Assembly (NCBI GenBank): GCA_018673925.1
Contig: JABHBL010000102.1
Span: 152,092 to 216,091 of the forward strand
DNA: 64,000 nt
DNA from: Fidelibacterota bacterium
GTDB taxonomy: Bacteria > Fidelibacterota > UBA8477 > JABMPR01
Direction of reading: 5' to 3'
Shown here: one piece after another, positions 27,389-36,904 of the stretch
How positions within the stretch are numbered: the first letter of the stretch is position 1
How the letters are laid out: each line of letters opens with the position of its first letter
The notes under the pieces: model-generated
What the model saw: only the letters and a program-made list of their open reading frames with translations
Databases searched by the model: none
Told to the model about the DNA's origin: nothing
Program-made: the position numbers and the translations under genes

Positions 27389-29425
27389 CTATTGAGCCAG
27401 GATGAGTCCTGATAGTTCCGGCACTACTGCTACTTTCTCAATAGTTCCATGACCACCAGCATTTGCCTGGTTGGCATCAGCTAAAATGGTCCAGGATCCT
27501 GAGGGTAATGAGAAATTAGCAGCCGCTTTCTTATCGGCATTCAACAACACAAGAATCTTAGTTTTATTTCCCATGGCAACACCATAGGAAAGTTCACCGG
27601 AACCATCAATAAATTGTCGGTATCCGATAGTCACATTTCTAAGTTCAGCATATTGATTTCTGATGGCCACCAAACCGCGGTAGTAATTGACAATATCTTG
27701 ATTAAGCTCTTTTTCATCCCAGTTCAGCCAGTTGGTTTCATCATCTTTCTCATATGAATTATGATCGAGGTGACCCGCATTTGGGTCAATTCCAACACTG
27801 TTGGCAATCACCTTAGCGCGTCCCCAGCTCTGCCCCTGTGCTATCATCACTGGACCTTGACTGGTCAAAAGATTTAAGGCCGCCAATTTATGTATGGCCA
27901 GCTCTTCTGGCGATAAATGTGCAACCTGTGCTCTGGTGACCTTTTCATCTGCCCCAACTTTACCCAGGGACAATCGAATAAAATCACCCAAGGTGTTGTC
28001 ATCATGACTTTCCAGATAATTCACACTTTGTGAGGGATCCCTATAATGGCCACCCTCACTTTGTAAATAGCCACGCATGAGTTTTTTGTAATGCTCAGTA
28101 TCGTTTCCATCCCAAAGCTTTCCAAAAATAAAACCAGAATCATTTTCACGGGGGTTGCGACCTTTAATGCTATTGCGGAAGTGATCATTCCAGGAAGCCC
28201 AGCCATGATCAGCCAGATCACCGGGATTGTATCCGCCTCCGCCCCAGGGTTCGCCAATGAGGATCACCTCAGGATTTACAGCTTGTGTAGCGGCCGTAAT
28301 TGCATCTACTGTTTCAAGATCAATCATGGTTGCAAGATCAAAACGAAAGCCATCGATGTGGTACTCATTCATCCAATGCAAGAGACTCTCAATGATCATT
28401 TTCCGAGACATGGTATTCTCGGTTTTAAAATCATTACCACAACCACTATGGGAGAGATAATCGCCCTCTTCATCTAACCTGAAGTAGTAGTTTTTGTCAA
28501 TGAGTTTAAAGGGATTGTCATCATATTGGGAAACATGGTTGTAGACCACATCGAGGATAACTGATATGCCTTCCTTGTGCAAAGCACGTACCATTTCCTT
28601 CATCTCATTGACTGCTCGTCCATCCTGACCGATCCAGGTCCCCCGATCCTTCACACCATCTGATCCATAATAGATTTCTGGAGCGAAGAAAAATGAGGTC
28701 ATATAGCCCCAATGATTCGCTTCGTATGGATTCCAGTCATTCCAGGTGCTGAGTTCTGAATTCTTATAATCGATTTCAATGTTCCCGAACTCCTGGAGAG
28801 GTAAAAATTCTATGGCATTGAATCCCATATCCTTCAAATGGGCAATACCGCCCTTTTGTAAGGGTTCGATGAAGCCTTTATATGTTCCTGGCTGCTGTGC
28901 TCCTGATGTTGGATGGGCTGTCATATCTCTCAGGTGGGCTTCAAGAATCACGAGATCACCAATTGCTGCCGAGGTTACCTCATCTCCCTGCCAATCAAAA
29001 TTGTCCTTTGGTAATATGATGGATTTGCTGGGATACTTAAAATGATTCTGGCGCACTACTGCTTCGGAATATGGATCTGGAATGATGATCCCCTGAGAAC
29101 CAGAGGCTGAATAGGCATAAAATTTTGTGAGCTTATCATTGGGGACACCCACTTCCCAGACACCATTATTCTTTTTGAGCATGGCAAGGTTTTCACCGTT
29201 GGCATCATCAAATTTTTCAAAAAGAACCAGGTTTACCTGATCTTCTAATGGTGCAAATAGACGAAAAACCATTTCATCTTGATTTCGACTAATCCCCAAT
29301 TTCTCATCAACGGTGGCCATATCATTGTTACTTAATGTCATATCTTTTACTAACTCCGAATTATTGCTACAGGCTACCATGATGACGATAAGAACCAAAC
29401 TCAGGATAATTTTCCTGGGACTCAT
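27389..29425 (-). CDS. GH13 alpha-glucan hydrolase lipoprotein (pullulanase/isoamylase type)
   Basis: The 678-residue protein has a lipoprotein signal ending IVMVAC. An N-terminal CBM48-like domain (about residues 45-145; FRLFAPLEDQVNLVLFE) precedes the GH13 barrel. The catalytic residues are visible: the nucleophile Asp in DGFRFDLATM, the acid Glu in VILIGEPWGGG, and the transition-state Asp in YLESHDDNTL, with VILDVVYNHVSQ as conserved region I. A C-terminal beta domain ends the protein. This arrangement fits type I pullulanase/debranching enzymes acting on alpha-1,6 bonds of glycogen or pullulan at the cell surface. The exact bond specificity is inferred. Confidence 0.93.
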   Translation of the reverse strand: MSPRKIILSLVLIVIMVACSNNSELVKDMTLSNNDMATVDEKLGISRNQDEMVFRLFAPLEDQVNLVLFEKFDDANGENLAMLKKNNGVWEVGVPNDKLTKFYAYSASGSQGIIIPDPYSEAVVRQNHFKYPSKSIILPKDNFDWQGDEVTSAAIGDLVILEAHLRDMTAHPTSGAQQPGTYKGFIEPLQKGGIAHLKDMGFNAIEFLPLQEFGNIEIDYKNSELSTWNDWNPYEANHWGYMTSFFFAPEIYYGSDGVKDRGTWIGQDGRAVNEMKEMVRALHKEGISVILDVVYNHVSQYDDNPFKLIDKNYYFRLDEEGDYLSHSGCGNDFKTENTMSRKMIIESLLHWMNEYHIDGFRFDLATMIDLETVDAITAATQAVNPEVILIGEPWGGGGYNPGDLADHGWASWNDHFRNSIKGRNPRENDSGFIFGKLWDGNDTEHYKKLMRGYLQSEGGHYRDPSQSVNYLESHDDNTLGDFIRLSLGKVGADEKVTRAQVAHLSPEELAIHKLAALNLLTSQGPVMIAQGQSWGRAKVIANSVGIDPNAGHLDHNSYEKDDETNWLNWDEKELNQDIVNYYRGLVAIRNQYAELRNVTIGYRQFIDGSGELSYGVAMGNKTKILVLLNADKKAAANFSLPSGSWTILADANQANAGGHGTIEKVAVVPELSGLILAQ

Positions 29426-29620
29426 ATAAGTGTTCCCCTTTTCTCCAAAAACATACTCGAGGTGCTTGAAATTGACTGCTGGCTGACATTTAAACAGTTT
29501 TCGAGCAATTGCGAAGAAACATAATGTGAAAGAAGGGATTATAAAGCCATATTCATCGTAGTAATTTGTAACTCGATGGGTGATAATCGCTCTAAGAGCA
29601 ATAACGAAAGAAGGATTAGA

Positions 29621-30115
29621 ATGAAAAAAAATAGAATTATCGCCAGCTCAGCCGCCATTCTCTTTGTGGTTTTCGGTATCTTTATGATAGGTACAACATC
29701 TGTATCTGCTCAAAGTGCTCCAGATTTTACCCTCACCGATCTTAATGGAGAAAAAGTTTCACTATCTGATTATAAAGGTAAAATTATCATCTTAGACTTT
29801 TGGGCTACCTGGTGTGGGCCATGTAAAATGGAAATTCCCAGCTTTATAAAACTTCAGGATGACTACAAGGATGATGTGGTGGTTTTGGGCATTTCTCTGG
29901 ATCGGGGTGGTGCAAAAGTAGTGGTTCCCTTTGCCGAAAAGATGAACATAAATTACCCAATCGTATATGGTGATGGCAATGTCGTACAGGCTTATGGTGG
30001 GGTACGCAGTATACCGACTACCTTTGTCATCGATAAAGATTTTAATATTCAACGTAAGTATGTTGGCTATACAGATCACAAAGTCTTCGAGAATGATATT
30101 CTGTCTTTCAAGTAA
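29621..30115 (+). CDS. TlpA/ResA-like periplasmic thioredoxin
   Basis: The 164-residue protein has an N-terminal signal/anchor (about residues 5-30, ending VSAQS) and a thioredoxin fold with the active site in DFWATWCGPCKMEIPSF and the cis-Pro region GVRSIPTTFVIDKDF. Such proteins reduce disulfides outside the cytoplasm, for instance in cytochrome c assembly. The open frame begins 15 codons earlier, but ATG 29621 follows AAGGA and a clean signal, so it was chosen. It is divergent from the GH13 gene over 195 bases that hold no other gene. Confidence 0.92.
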   Translation: MKKNRIIASSAAILFVVFGIFMIGTTSVSAQSAPDFTLTDLNGEKVSLSDYKGKIIILDFWATWCGPCKMEIPSFIKLQDDYKDDVVVLGISLDRGGAKVVVPFAEKMNINYPIVYGDGNVVQAYGGVRSIPTTFVIDKDFNIQRKYVGYTDHKVFENDILSFK

Positions 30116-30190
30116 GGATTGCACAAAATTATTTGCAATAGGCGTGACTGTCGTTTAGTTTCGCCCCGCTAAAGGACTGGAGGAAAGACT

Positions 30191-30385
30191 ATGGCTAAAG
30201 CACAAGCATTTGGAGATAAAGTACGCGGGAAGATACGTACCCATAAAAAGATGGTACGTTACATCCTGCCCCTCAAAAAAGACAAAAGCAATTCTCTTCG
30301 TTTTAGAGAAGGAATGCTCGCTGTTCCTGAGGAAAAAGAGCATGCTGATTATATCACTGAGCAAATGGATTCACTGATTAAATAA
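30191..30385 (+). CDS. Small basic protein, unknown function
   Basis: The 64-residue protein has a strong ribosome site (GGAGG nine bases upstream). The first half is very basic (KVRGKIRTHKKMVRYILPLKKDK) and the second acidic (EEKEHADYITEQMD). There is no signal peptide or cysteine. Basic small proteins with this charge pattern are often ribosome- or nucleic-acid-associated, but I do not recognise the family. It is followed 23 bases later by a perfect terminator, so it forms a short transcript of its own or with the TlpA-like gene. Confidence 0.8.
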   Translation: MAKAQAFGDKVRGKIRTHKKMVRYILPLKKDKSNSLRFREGMLAVPEEKEHADYITEQMDSLIK

Positions 30386-30408
30386 GCATCACTCCAGGCA
30401 ACAATTTC

Positions 30409-30440
30409 AGAAACGCCCCGACATGGGGCGTTTCTTTTTT
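30409..30440 (+). terminator. Rho-independent terminator, copy 1
   Basis: A perfect 11-bp stem (AGAAACGCCCC/GGGGCGTTTCT) with loop GACAT is followed by six Ts, just after the small basic protein gene. Its stem is identical to that of the hairpin at 30532-30563. Confidence 0.95.
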
Positions 30441-30531
30441 TAGATGATCACAGTAGAATAAGGTATGTTGATTGCATCCGAGCGCACATACTTTGCCCCA
30501 CCCATTTCATAATCATCCAGACAACTATTTT

Positions 30532-30563
30532 AGAAACGCCCCGGAATGGGGCGTTTCTTTTTT
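30532..30563 (+). terminator. Rho-independent terminator, copy 2, just upstream of ligA
   Basis: The same 11-bp stem as copy 1, with loop GGAAT and a T-run, ends 27 bases before the ligA start. Bases 30442-30531 between the copies hold no obvious gene. Confidence 0.9.
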
Positions 30564-30590
30564 ATACCCTGCCGATTACATTTTCAGCCT

Positions 30591-32603
30591 ATGGATCAAC
30601 AACAAACCCTTGCGCGAATCCGCGAACTCACGGAAGCTCTTACTGAGCATAATCACCGTTACTATATACTCGATAACCCAACCATATCTGATGCTGGTTA
30701 TGATGCGCAGCTACGAGAGTTACAAGACCTGGAAACCGAATATCCAGAATTGATGCAGACTGATTCTCCTACCCAAAGAGTTGGGAGTTTACCTCTATCA
30801 GGTTTTGATCAACTCACACACAGCATCCCCATGCTTTCACTATCCAACGCCATGGATGAAGAAGAGTTAGTCAGTTTTGATGCAAGAGTCCGTAAAGATC
30901 TTGAGATTGAGCGGCTGGACTATGTCGTTGAACCAAAACTTGATGGTCTCGGTGTAGAATTGATCTATGTGGACGGCGTTTTCACGGCTGGATCTACCAG
31001 AGGTGATGGTTTTACTGGTGAGAATATCACTCAAAATCTACGTACTTTAAAAACCCTACCGCTAAGGCTCAGGGGCGACTCCCGAACCATTCCTCCCTAT
31101 CTGGAGGTTCGTGGTGAAGTATTTATGGCGCATCAGGATTTTGAACAATTAAATCAACGACAGCTTGATCAGGAAAAGCAACCCTTTGCAAATCCACGTA
31201 ATGCTGCTGCGGGAAGTTTGCGACAGCTTGATTCGAGGATCACAGCTAGTCGAAACCTTTTGATCAATCTTTACGCTGCTGGAAGTATTGATAGCTTCGC
31301 CCCTGAATCACAAATGGAGTTTATTCAAGCCCTGAGGGATTGGGGTTTTCCAGTGAATGATTTGTACGAATTATGTCCCAACATCGAGAGTGTGATTCAT
31401 TTCCATAAAAATCTTGAAAGCAATCGAGAAAATCTGGAGTATGATATCGATGGTACCGTGACCAAGGTGAACCGTCTGGATTATCAAAACCGCATGGGTA
31501 TTCGGAGCCGATCCCCACGGTGGGCTATTGCCGGTAAGTTTAAAGCACGCCAGGAAATCACAAAAATTTTAAGCATCGTCCCCAGTGTGGGAAGAACTGG
31601 TGCGATCACTCCTGTGGCAAATCTTGAACCCGTTCATCTCGGAGGTGTCATCGTAGCTAGAGCAACCCTCCATAATCAGGATGAAATTGATCGGAAAGAA
31701 GTTCGAGAAGGTGATACCGTGGTGGTTCAGCGGGCAGGCGATGTCATTCCAGAGGTTGTGAAAGCCCTGCTGGAAAAACGACCTGCAGGTTCACAACCCT
31801 ACATCATTCCAGATCGTTGCCCGGCCTGTGATGGTCATGTCATCCGTCTCGATGGAGAGGCCAAACACTACTGCCAGAATATTTCCTGCACTGCTCAGAT
31901 TAAAGGGCGTATTGAGCATTTTGTTGCCAAACGCTGTATGGATATTGATGGCTTTGGGACCAAGTTGGTGGGACAGTTGGTGGATACAGGTTTCATCACC
32001 AGTATTGCAGATATCTATTCTCTCAACCTGGACCAATTAGCTAATCTGGAGCGCATGGCAGAAAAATCGGCCCTCAATATCATTGAGGCAATTAATTCAA
32101 GCAAATCTGCAGATTTGTGGAGGTTAATCCATGGATTGGGTATCCGAAATGTGGGTGAACATATTTCCAAGGTTATTGCCAATAAATATGGTTCTCTCTT
32201 GGCCATGGGAGAAGCAAGCGTGGATGATCTGGAGGCCACCCATGAGGTTGGTCCTATTGTCGCCAGAGGATTGGTAGAGTTTTTTAGAGATTCTGACAAT
32301 CAGAAAATCCTGGCAAAATTATCTGGACATGGGTTAAATCCTACAATCGATGTGAGCGCCCGGAGTGAAGGCATATTTTCAGGGCTCTCCTTTGTATTTA
32401 CTGGAAAGTTGGAGCATTTTAACCGAGATTCAGCAAGAGTATTGGTTGAGTCGCTTGGTGGTGCATCAGCCAACACGATTAGCAAAAAAACAGACTACTT
32501 AGTTGCAGGACCAGGTGCAGGTTCCAAAATGGAGAAAGCCAATAAACTGGGTGTGAAAATTCTCACTGAAGATGAATTTCGAAGTATGGTAGGAGCGCAA
32601 TAA
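30591..32603 (+). CDS. ligA: NAD-dependent DNA ligase
   Basis: The 670-residue enzyme seals nicks in replication and repair. An N-terminal Ia domain (HNHRYYILDNPTISDAGYD) binds NAD, and the adenylated lysine is K116 in VEPKLDGLGVEL. An OB fold follows, then a four-cysteine zinc finger (CPACDGH with YCQNISCTAQ), helix-hairpin-helix repeats, and a C-terminal BRCT domain (about residues 595-670, FVFTGKLEHF, VESLGGASANTISKKTDYLV). ATG 30591 is the correct start: the open frame reaches back to 30546, but that part lies inside the terminator hairpin. The stop abuts the next start. Confidence 0.97.
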   Translation: MDQQQTLARIRELTEALTEHNHRYYILDNPTISDAGYDAQLRELQDLETEYPELMQTDSPTQRVGSLPLSGFDQLTHSIPMLSLSNAMDEEELVSFDARVRKDLEIERLDYVVEPKLDGLGVELIYVDGVFTAGSTRGDGFTGENITQNLRTLKTLPLRLRGDSRTIPPYLEVRGEVFMAHQDFEQLNQRQLDQEKQPFANPRNAAAGSLRQLDSRITASRNLLINLYAAGSIDSFAPESQMEFIQALRDWGFPVNDLYELCPNIESVIHFHKNLESNRENLEYDIDGTVTKVNRLDYQNRMGIRSRSPRWAIAGKFKARQEITKILSIVPSVGRTGAITPVANLEPVHLGGVIVARATLHNQDEIDRKEVREGDTVVVQRAGDVIPEVVKALLEKRPAGSQPYIIPDRCPACDGHVIRLDGEAKHYCQNISCTAQIKGRIEHFVAKRCMDIDGFGTKLVGQLVDTGFITSIADIYSLNLDQLANLERMAEKSALNIIEAINSSKSADLWRLIHGLGIRNVGEHISKVIANKYGSLLAMGEASVDDLEATHEVGPIVARGLVEFFRDSDNQKILAKLSGHGLNPTIDVSARSEGIFSGLSFVFTGKLEHFNRDSARVLVESLGGASANTISKKTDYLVAGPGAGSKMEKANKLGVKILTEDEFRSMVGAQ

Positions 32604-34106
32604 ATGTTTAAGAAAATTTTGATCGCCAATCGAGGCGAAATTGCACTAAGAGTGATGCGAACCTGTCGGGAAATGGGCATTGAAGTGGTGGCCGTCTTTT
32701 CTGAGGCTGATCGCACTGCTCCCCATGTCCTTTTTGCTGATGAAGCCTATCACATTGGTCCAGCCCCCTCCACAGAAAGTTATCTCAACTACGCAAAAAT
32801 ACTTGAAGTAGCCAGAGAATCTGGTGCAGAAGCAATTCATCCTGGTTATGGGTTTTTATCAGAGAATACAGATTTTGCCAGTGATGTTTCCAAGGCGGGC
32901 ATCGTTTTTATCGGCCCCCCCGCATCCGCGATTAAGATCATGGGTGACAAAACCATGGCTCGGCAAACCATGCTCAAAACACAGGTTCCTGTTGTACCCG
33001 GTACAGAAGAGCCTATCGCTGACATCTCCAAGGCACAAAAAGTTGCTGAAGAGATCGGTTTTCCAGTTCTAATAAAAGCGGCTGGTGGTGGCGGTGGCAA
33101 AGGTATGCGCATTGTCAATTCTTCAGATGAATTTGAAGATGCCGTGGGTAAAGCCGAGAGAGAATCACAATCCGCGTTCGGGGATGGACGGGTATATGTG
33201 GAAAAGTATTTGGAAGAACCCCATCACATTGAATTTCAAATTCTGGCTGATACCCATGGAAATACAATCCACCTGAACGAGAGGGAATGTTCCATTCAGA
33301 GACGCTATCAGAAGGTGATTGAAGAATCTCCTAGTCCATTTATAGATGATAGTCTCAGGTCAAAAATGGGTCAAGCTGCAGTGGAAACTGCCGAGAGCTG
33401 TAAATATGTTGGCGCAGGGACTGTGGAGTTTCTGGTGGACAAACATAGAAATTTTTATTTCCTGGAAATGAATACACGTCTTCAGGTAGAGCATCCTGTT
33501 ACGGAAATGGTGACCGGAATAGATCTGGTTGCTGAGCAAATTCGCATTGCCTTTGGCCAGCCTTTGTCTGTCAAGCAAAGTGACATCAATACCACAGGTC
33601 ATGCGATTGAATGTCGCATCTATGCTGAAGATGCGTCTAATGACTTTGCTCCTTCCACGGGAGAAATTGTCATGCTCCAAATCCCCGATGGTGCAGGAAC
33701 AAGATTTGATGGAGCCATAAGACAGGGTATCGAGATCACACCGTACTATGACCCCATGCTGGGAAAGCTGATTTGTTGGGCAAAGGATAGAGATTCAGCA
33801 CTTAACCGAAGTGAACGAGCGCTACGTGAATTTTATATTGGTGGTATTGAGACAACCATTCAGTTTTGCCGATCTGTAGTGAAGCATCCAATTTTCCGCG
33901 AGGGGACCTACGATACTCACTTCTATACCAATTTCAGGGATGAATTACATGCTGATCTGGCAGATTCAACTGATGAAGTACTTTTGGTTGCAGGTGGTTC
34001 ACTTTTTCATCATCAAAATCAAATCAAACATAGTTCTAATTCATCTGACTCAACCAAGAAAACGCGGTCAAACTGGGTCAGCGCACAGCTAGGGAGAAAT
34101 GCTTGA
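32604..34106 (+). CDS. Biotin carboxylase subunit of an acyl-CoA carboxylase (probably propionyl-CoA)
   Basis: The 500-residue ATP-grasp enzyme carboxylates biotin. It begins with KILIANRGEIALRVMRTC, followed by the ATP-binding glycine-rich loop AAGGGGGKGMRIV, the HIEFQILAD strand, RECSIQRRYQKVIEESPSP, and the catalytic EMNTRLQVEHPVTE. It is about 50 residues longer than AccC; the extra C-terminal part (HADLADSTDEVLLVAGGSLF onward) is typical of carboxylase subunits in propionyl-/acyl-CoA carboxylases. It begins immediately after the ligA stop and overlaps the biotin carrier gene. The mutase downstream argues for propionyl-CoA as substrate. No carboxyltransferase gene is in the window. Confidence 0.93.
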   Translation: MFKKILIANRGEIALRVMRTCREMGIEVVAVFSEADRTAPHVLFADEAYHIGPAPSTESYLNYAKILEVARESGAEAIHPGYGFLSENTDFASDVSKAGIVFIGPPASAIKIMGDKTMARQTMLKTQVPVVPGTEEPIADISKAQKVAEEIGFPVLIKAAGGGGGKGMRIVNSSDEFEDAVGKAERESQSAFGDGRVYVEKYLEEPHHIEFQILADTHGNTIHLNERECSIQRRYQKVIEESPSPFIDDSLRSKMGQAAVETAESCKYVGAGTVEFLVDKHRNFYFLEMNTRLQVEHPVTEMVTGIDLVAEQIRIAFGQPLSVKQSDINTTGHAIECRIYAEDASNDFAPSTGEIVMLQIPDGAGTRFDGAIRQGIEITPYYDPMLGKLICWAKDRDSALNRSERALREFYIGGIETTIQFCRSVVKHPIFREGTYDTHFYTNFRDELHADLADSTDEVLLVAGGSLFHHQNQIKHSSNSSDSTKKTRSNWVSAQLGRNA

Positions 34107-34606
34107 TGAAGTTTGAAATCAATGCCAACAAGCACTCCATAGAAGCCAATATCACTATTGATTCCAACGAGTTGGTCATTAAAACCAGTGAAAATGATCT
34201 GCGTTTTGAGGCGATTCAAGTTCAACCTGGAGTTTATAGTGTCTTGATGAATAATCGCTCATTTGTAGTTGGGGTTTGCCCCAGCGAAGCAAATCGATTG
34301 AATGTAAATGGAACCCCCATTAATCTGGAACTCCTAGATGCAGTACATCTTCATCTTAGAGAATTAGGTTGGGATGCTCTCAAGGAAGTAAAAGCTGGTC
34401 TTATCAGCGCTCAAATTCCTGGTCTAGTGACCAAGATTTTCCATGCCCCCGGGGATGAGGTCAAGGAGGGTGATCCTCTTTTCCTTATTGAAGCCATGAA
34501 GATGGAAAATGAGATAAAATCTCCAGTCGCAGGAACTGTCAAAAAAATAGGTGTGGCCGAGGGTCAAACCGTTGAAAAGGGAACAAATATCATCGAGATT
34601 GTGTAA
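34106..34606 (+). CDS. Biotin carboxyl carrier protein
   Basis: The 166-residue protein has an N-terminal beta-rich region of unknown structure (about residues 1-90), then a biotinyl domain (about 95-166) with the attachment motif [15 protein letters not shown], where the modified lysine is residue 132. It carries carboxybiotin between the carboxylase and a carboxyltransferase. The start ATG 34106-34108 overlaps the preceding stop (TGATG); the TTG one codon earlier was not used. Confidence 0.93.
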   Translation: MKFEINANKHSIEANITIDSNELVIKTSENDLRFEAIQVQPGVYSVLMNNRSFVVGVCPSEANRLNVNGTPINLELLDAVHLHLRELGWDALKEVKAGLISAQIPGLVTKIFHAPGDEVKEGDPLFLIEAMKMENEIKSPVAGTVKKIGVAEGQTVEKGTNIIEIV

Positions 34607-34641
34607 GCCATTCTGATGATAATCAAAATAATGGAAATCAA

Positions 34642-35364
34642 ATGCTAGGTAGAATGTTCGGAGCTGGACTCGGGTGGGCTTTCGCAGGACCCATCGGAGG
34701 ATTAATTGGTTGGTGGTTAGGTGGTCAAGTCGATGCGAACCCCAATTTAGGTCAAGGTTCTGGTCCAAGAATTTCACAGCAGACCAGACCTGGCGATTTT
34801 GCCATTGCCATGTTGGTTCTGGTTGCTGCAGTGATGAAGGCAGATGGAAAAGTAGTCAAGGCAGAATTAGATTATGTAAAGCAATTCCTCATAAAAAGTT
34901 TTGGTCATGAAAACGCCCAGGAAATGTTGGTATTATTAAAGAATTTACTGGAACAAGACTACTACATCTATGAAATAGCCAATCAGATAAATAGTCATAT
35001 GAATACAGCTGAGAAACTTCAGCTCATGCATGTTCTATTTGGGATTAGCCAGGCTGATGGTCAGGTCCATGCCAGTGAGGTTGAAATCATTCAGGAGATA
35101 GGTCAACACTTAAAACTTAATGCCCGTGACGTGGATGCGATCATGGCCATTTTTGTTAAAAATACCAACTCCTACTACCAGATATTAGAGATAGATCGAT
35201 CAGCGAGTGATCTGGAGATTAAAAAGGCCTATCGTTCTATGGCAGCGCGTTTTCATCCAGATAAGGTTCAGCATCTTGGACCAGAATTCCAAAAAATGGC
35301 TGAGGATAAATTCAAAGCTATCAACGAAGCTTACCAACAGATAAAGACTGAGCGCGGGATCTAG
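34642..35364 (+). CDS. DjlA-like J-domain co-chaperone with TerB domain
   Basis: The 240-residue protein has a glycine-rich membrane segment at the N-terminus ([20 protein letters not shown]), a TerB-like all-helical domain (about residues 50-165; [20 protein letters not shown] and [17 protein letters not shown]), and a C-terminal J domain (about 175-240) with the HPD tripeptide in [13 protein letters not shown]. The J domain stimulates DnaK. This is the E. coli DjlA layout. It sits inside the propionyl-CoA gene set, where it has no obvious metabolic role. Confidence 0.92.
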   Translation: MLGRMFGAGLGWAFAGPIGGLIGWWLGGQVDANPNLGQGSGPRISQQTRPGDFAIAMLVLVAAVMKADGKVVKAELDYVKQFLIKSFGHENAQEMLVLLKNLLEQDYYIYEIANQINSHMNTAEKLQLMHVLFGISQADGQVHASEVEIIQEIGQHLKLNARDVDAIMAIFVKNTNSYYQILEIDRSASDLEIKKAYRSMAARFHPDKVQHLGPEFQKMAEDKFKAINEAYQQIKTERGI

Positions 35365-35373
35365 GAGCACGCT

Positions 35374-36876
35374 ATGAGTAGCCAAGGGGAAAAAGCCGGA
35401 CAATATCCTTTTACCAAGGGAATTTATGAAGAAATGTATCGCTCCAGAAAATGGACGATGCGGCAATATGCCGGTTTTTCCAGCGCTAAAGACTCAAATG
35501 TCAGGTATAGATATTTGTTAGATCAGGGGACCACGGGTCTTTCTGTTGCTTTCGATTTGCCAACTCAGATTGGATATGATTCTGATGACCCCATCGCTGA
35601 GGGTGAAATCGGGAAGGTTGGCGTACCCATTGACACGCTTGCTGATATGGAAGTGCTTTTCGAAGGCATCCCGCTGGACAAAGTATCCACATCCATGACC
35701 ATCAATTCGACAGCTATCATCCTGCTGGCCATGTACCAGGTTGTTGCAGAAAAACAAGGGGTGAGCAGTGAAGAACTGCGGGGTACCATCCAAAATGATG
35801 TTCTGAAGGAATACATCGCACGTGGGACTTACATTTATCCTCCTCAGGCATCATTACGTCTGATCACTGATGTTTTCTCTTACTGCAATGAGCATATCCC
35901 CAACTGGAATACCATTTCTATCTCAGGTTATCATATCCGTGAAGCAGGCTCCACGGCATCCCAGGAATTAGCATTCACATTTGCCAACGGAATTGCCTAT
36001 GTGGAAGCGGCCATAGCGGCAGGTCTGGATGTAAATAAGTTTGGAGCCAGACTTTCATTTTTCTGGAATGCCCATAATGATTTAATGGAGGAAGTGGCCA
36101 AATTTCGGGCATCGCGTCGCATTTGGGCTAAAATCATGAAGGAGCGTTTTGGCGCTACCAATCCAAAGGCAATGATGTGTCGTTTCCATACCCAAACAGG
36201 TGGTTCTACACTCACTGCACAACAGATTGATAATAATATTCCCCGAGTAACCATTCAGGCGTTGGCAGCTGTGTTGGGTGGCACACAGTCCCTGCATACA
36301 AACTCGCGGGATGAAGCGCTTGCCCTTCCCACTGAGGAGTCTGCAAGGTTGGCCCTCAGAACCCAACAAGTCATCGGATATGAAAGTGGTGTCACCAACT
36401 ATGTCGATCCTCTTGCAGGTTCTGAAGTTATCGAAAACTTGACTGACAAATTGGAAGAAGAAGTGTTTGAATATTTAAAGAAAGTAGATGAGCTGGGCGG
36501 TGCGGTGAAAGCTATCGAGCTGGGCTACTTTCAGAATGAAATCGGCAATAGCGCTTATCAATATCAACAGGATATTGAGCAGGGGGAGCGTATTGTGATT
36601 GGACAGAACAAATTTATTGATGACCAGGAAATTCAACCTGAAATCCTGAAGCTAGAGGTAACTGCTGCTCTGGAACAGCTGAAAGAGTTAAAATTCGTCA
36701 AAGACGCACGTGATGGCGATGCTCTTGAAAAATCGCTATCTAATCTGAAAGCTGCTGCTCAAAATACTGAGACAAACTTATATCCCTTTATTTTATCAGC
36801 AGTTCGTGAATATGCCTCCATTGGTGAAATTTCTAATACACTCCGATCAGTATTTGGTGAGTATCAGGGTCAATAA
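35374..36876 (+). CDS. Methylmalonyl-CoA mutase, large (catalytic) subunit of split type
   Basis: The 500-residue TIM-barrel domain of the B12-dependent acyl-CoA mutases converts (R)-methylmalonyl-CoA to succinyl-CoA. Substrate-defining residues are those of methylmalonyl-CoA mutase: Tyr32 in TMRQYAGFS and Arg150 in [11 protein letters not shown]. They are 118 residues apart, the same spacing as the known Tyr110 and Arg228 of the human enzyme; isobutyryl-CoA mutases have Phe and Gln there. [15 protein letters not shown] is also conserved. The B12-binding domain is missing, so a separate small subunit, not in the window, is expected. Nine bases separate it from the J-domain gene. Confidence 0.93.
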   Translation: MSSQGEKAGQYPFTKGIYEEMYRSRKWTMRQYAGFSSAKDSNVRYRYLLDQGTTGLSVAFDLPTQIGYDSDDPIAEGEIGKVGVPIDTLADMEVLFEGIPLDKVSTSMTINSTAIILLAMYQVVAEKQGVSSEELRGTIQNDVLKEYIARGTYIYPPQASLRLITDVFSYCNEHIPNWNTISISGYHIREAGSTASQELAFTFANGIAYVEAAIAAGLDVNKFGARLSFFWNAHNDLMEEVAKFRASRRIWAKIMKERFGATNPKAMMCRFHTQTGGSTLTAQQIDNNIPRVTIQALAAVLGGTQSLHTNSRDEALALPTEESARLALRTQQVIGYESGVTNYVDPLAGSEVIENLTDKLEEEVFEYLKKVDELGGAVKAIELGYFQNEIGNSAYQYQQDIEQGERIVIGQNKFIDDQEIQPEILKLEVTAALEQLKELKFVKDARDGDALEKSLSNLKAAAQNTETNLYPFILSAVREYASIGEISNTLRSVFGEYQGQ

Positions 36877-36904
36877 ACATGAGTCCTAATAGTTACCTCA
36901 ACTC

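Noticed and set aside
28091..28477. 128-codon plus-strand ORF inside the GH13 gene
   Set aside because: It runs antisense to conserved catalytic regions of GH13 and has no signal of its own.
30546..30590. Upstream start for ligA
   Set aside because: It lies within the terminator hairpin and T-run; the conserved protein begins at ATG 30591.
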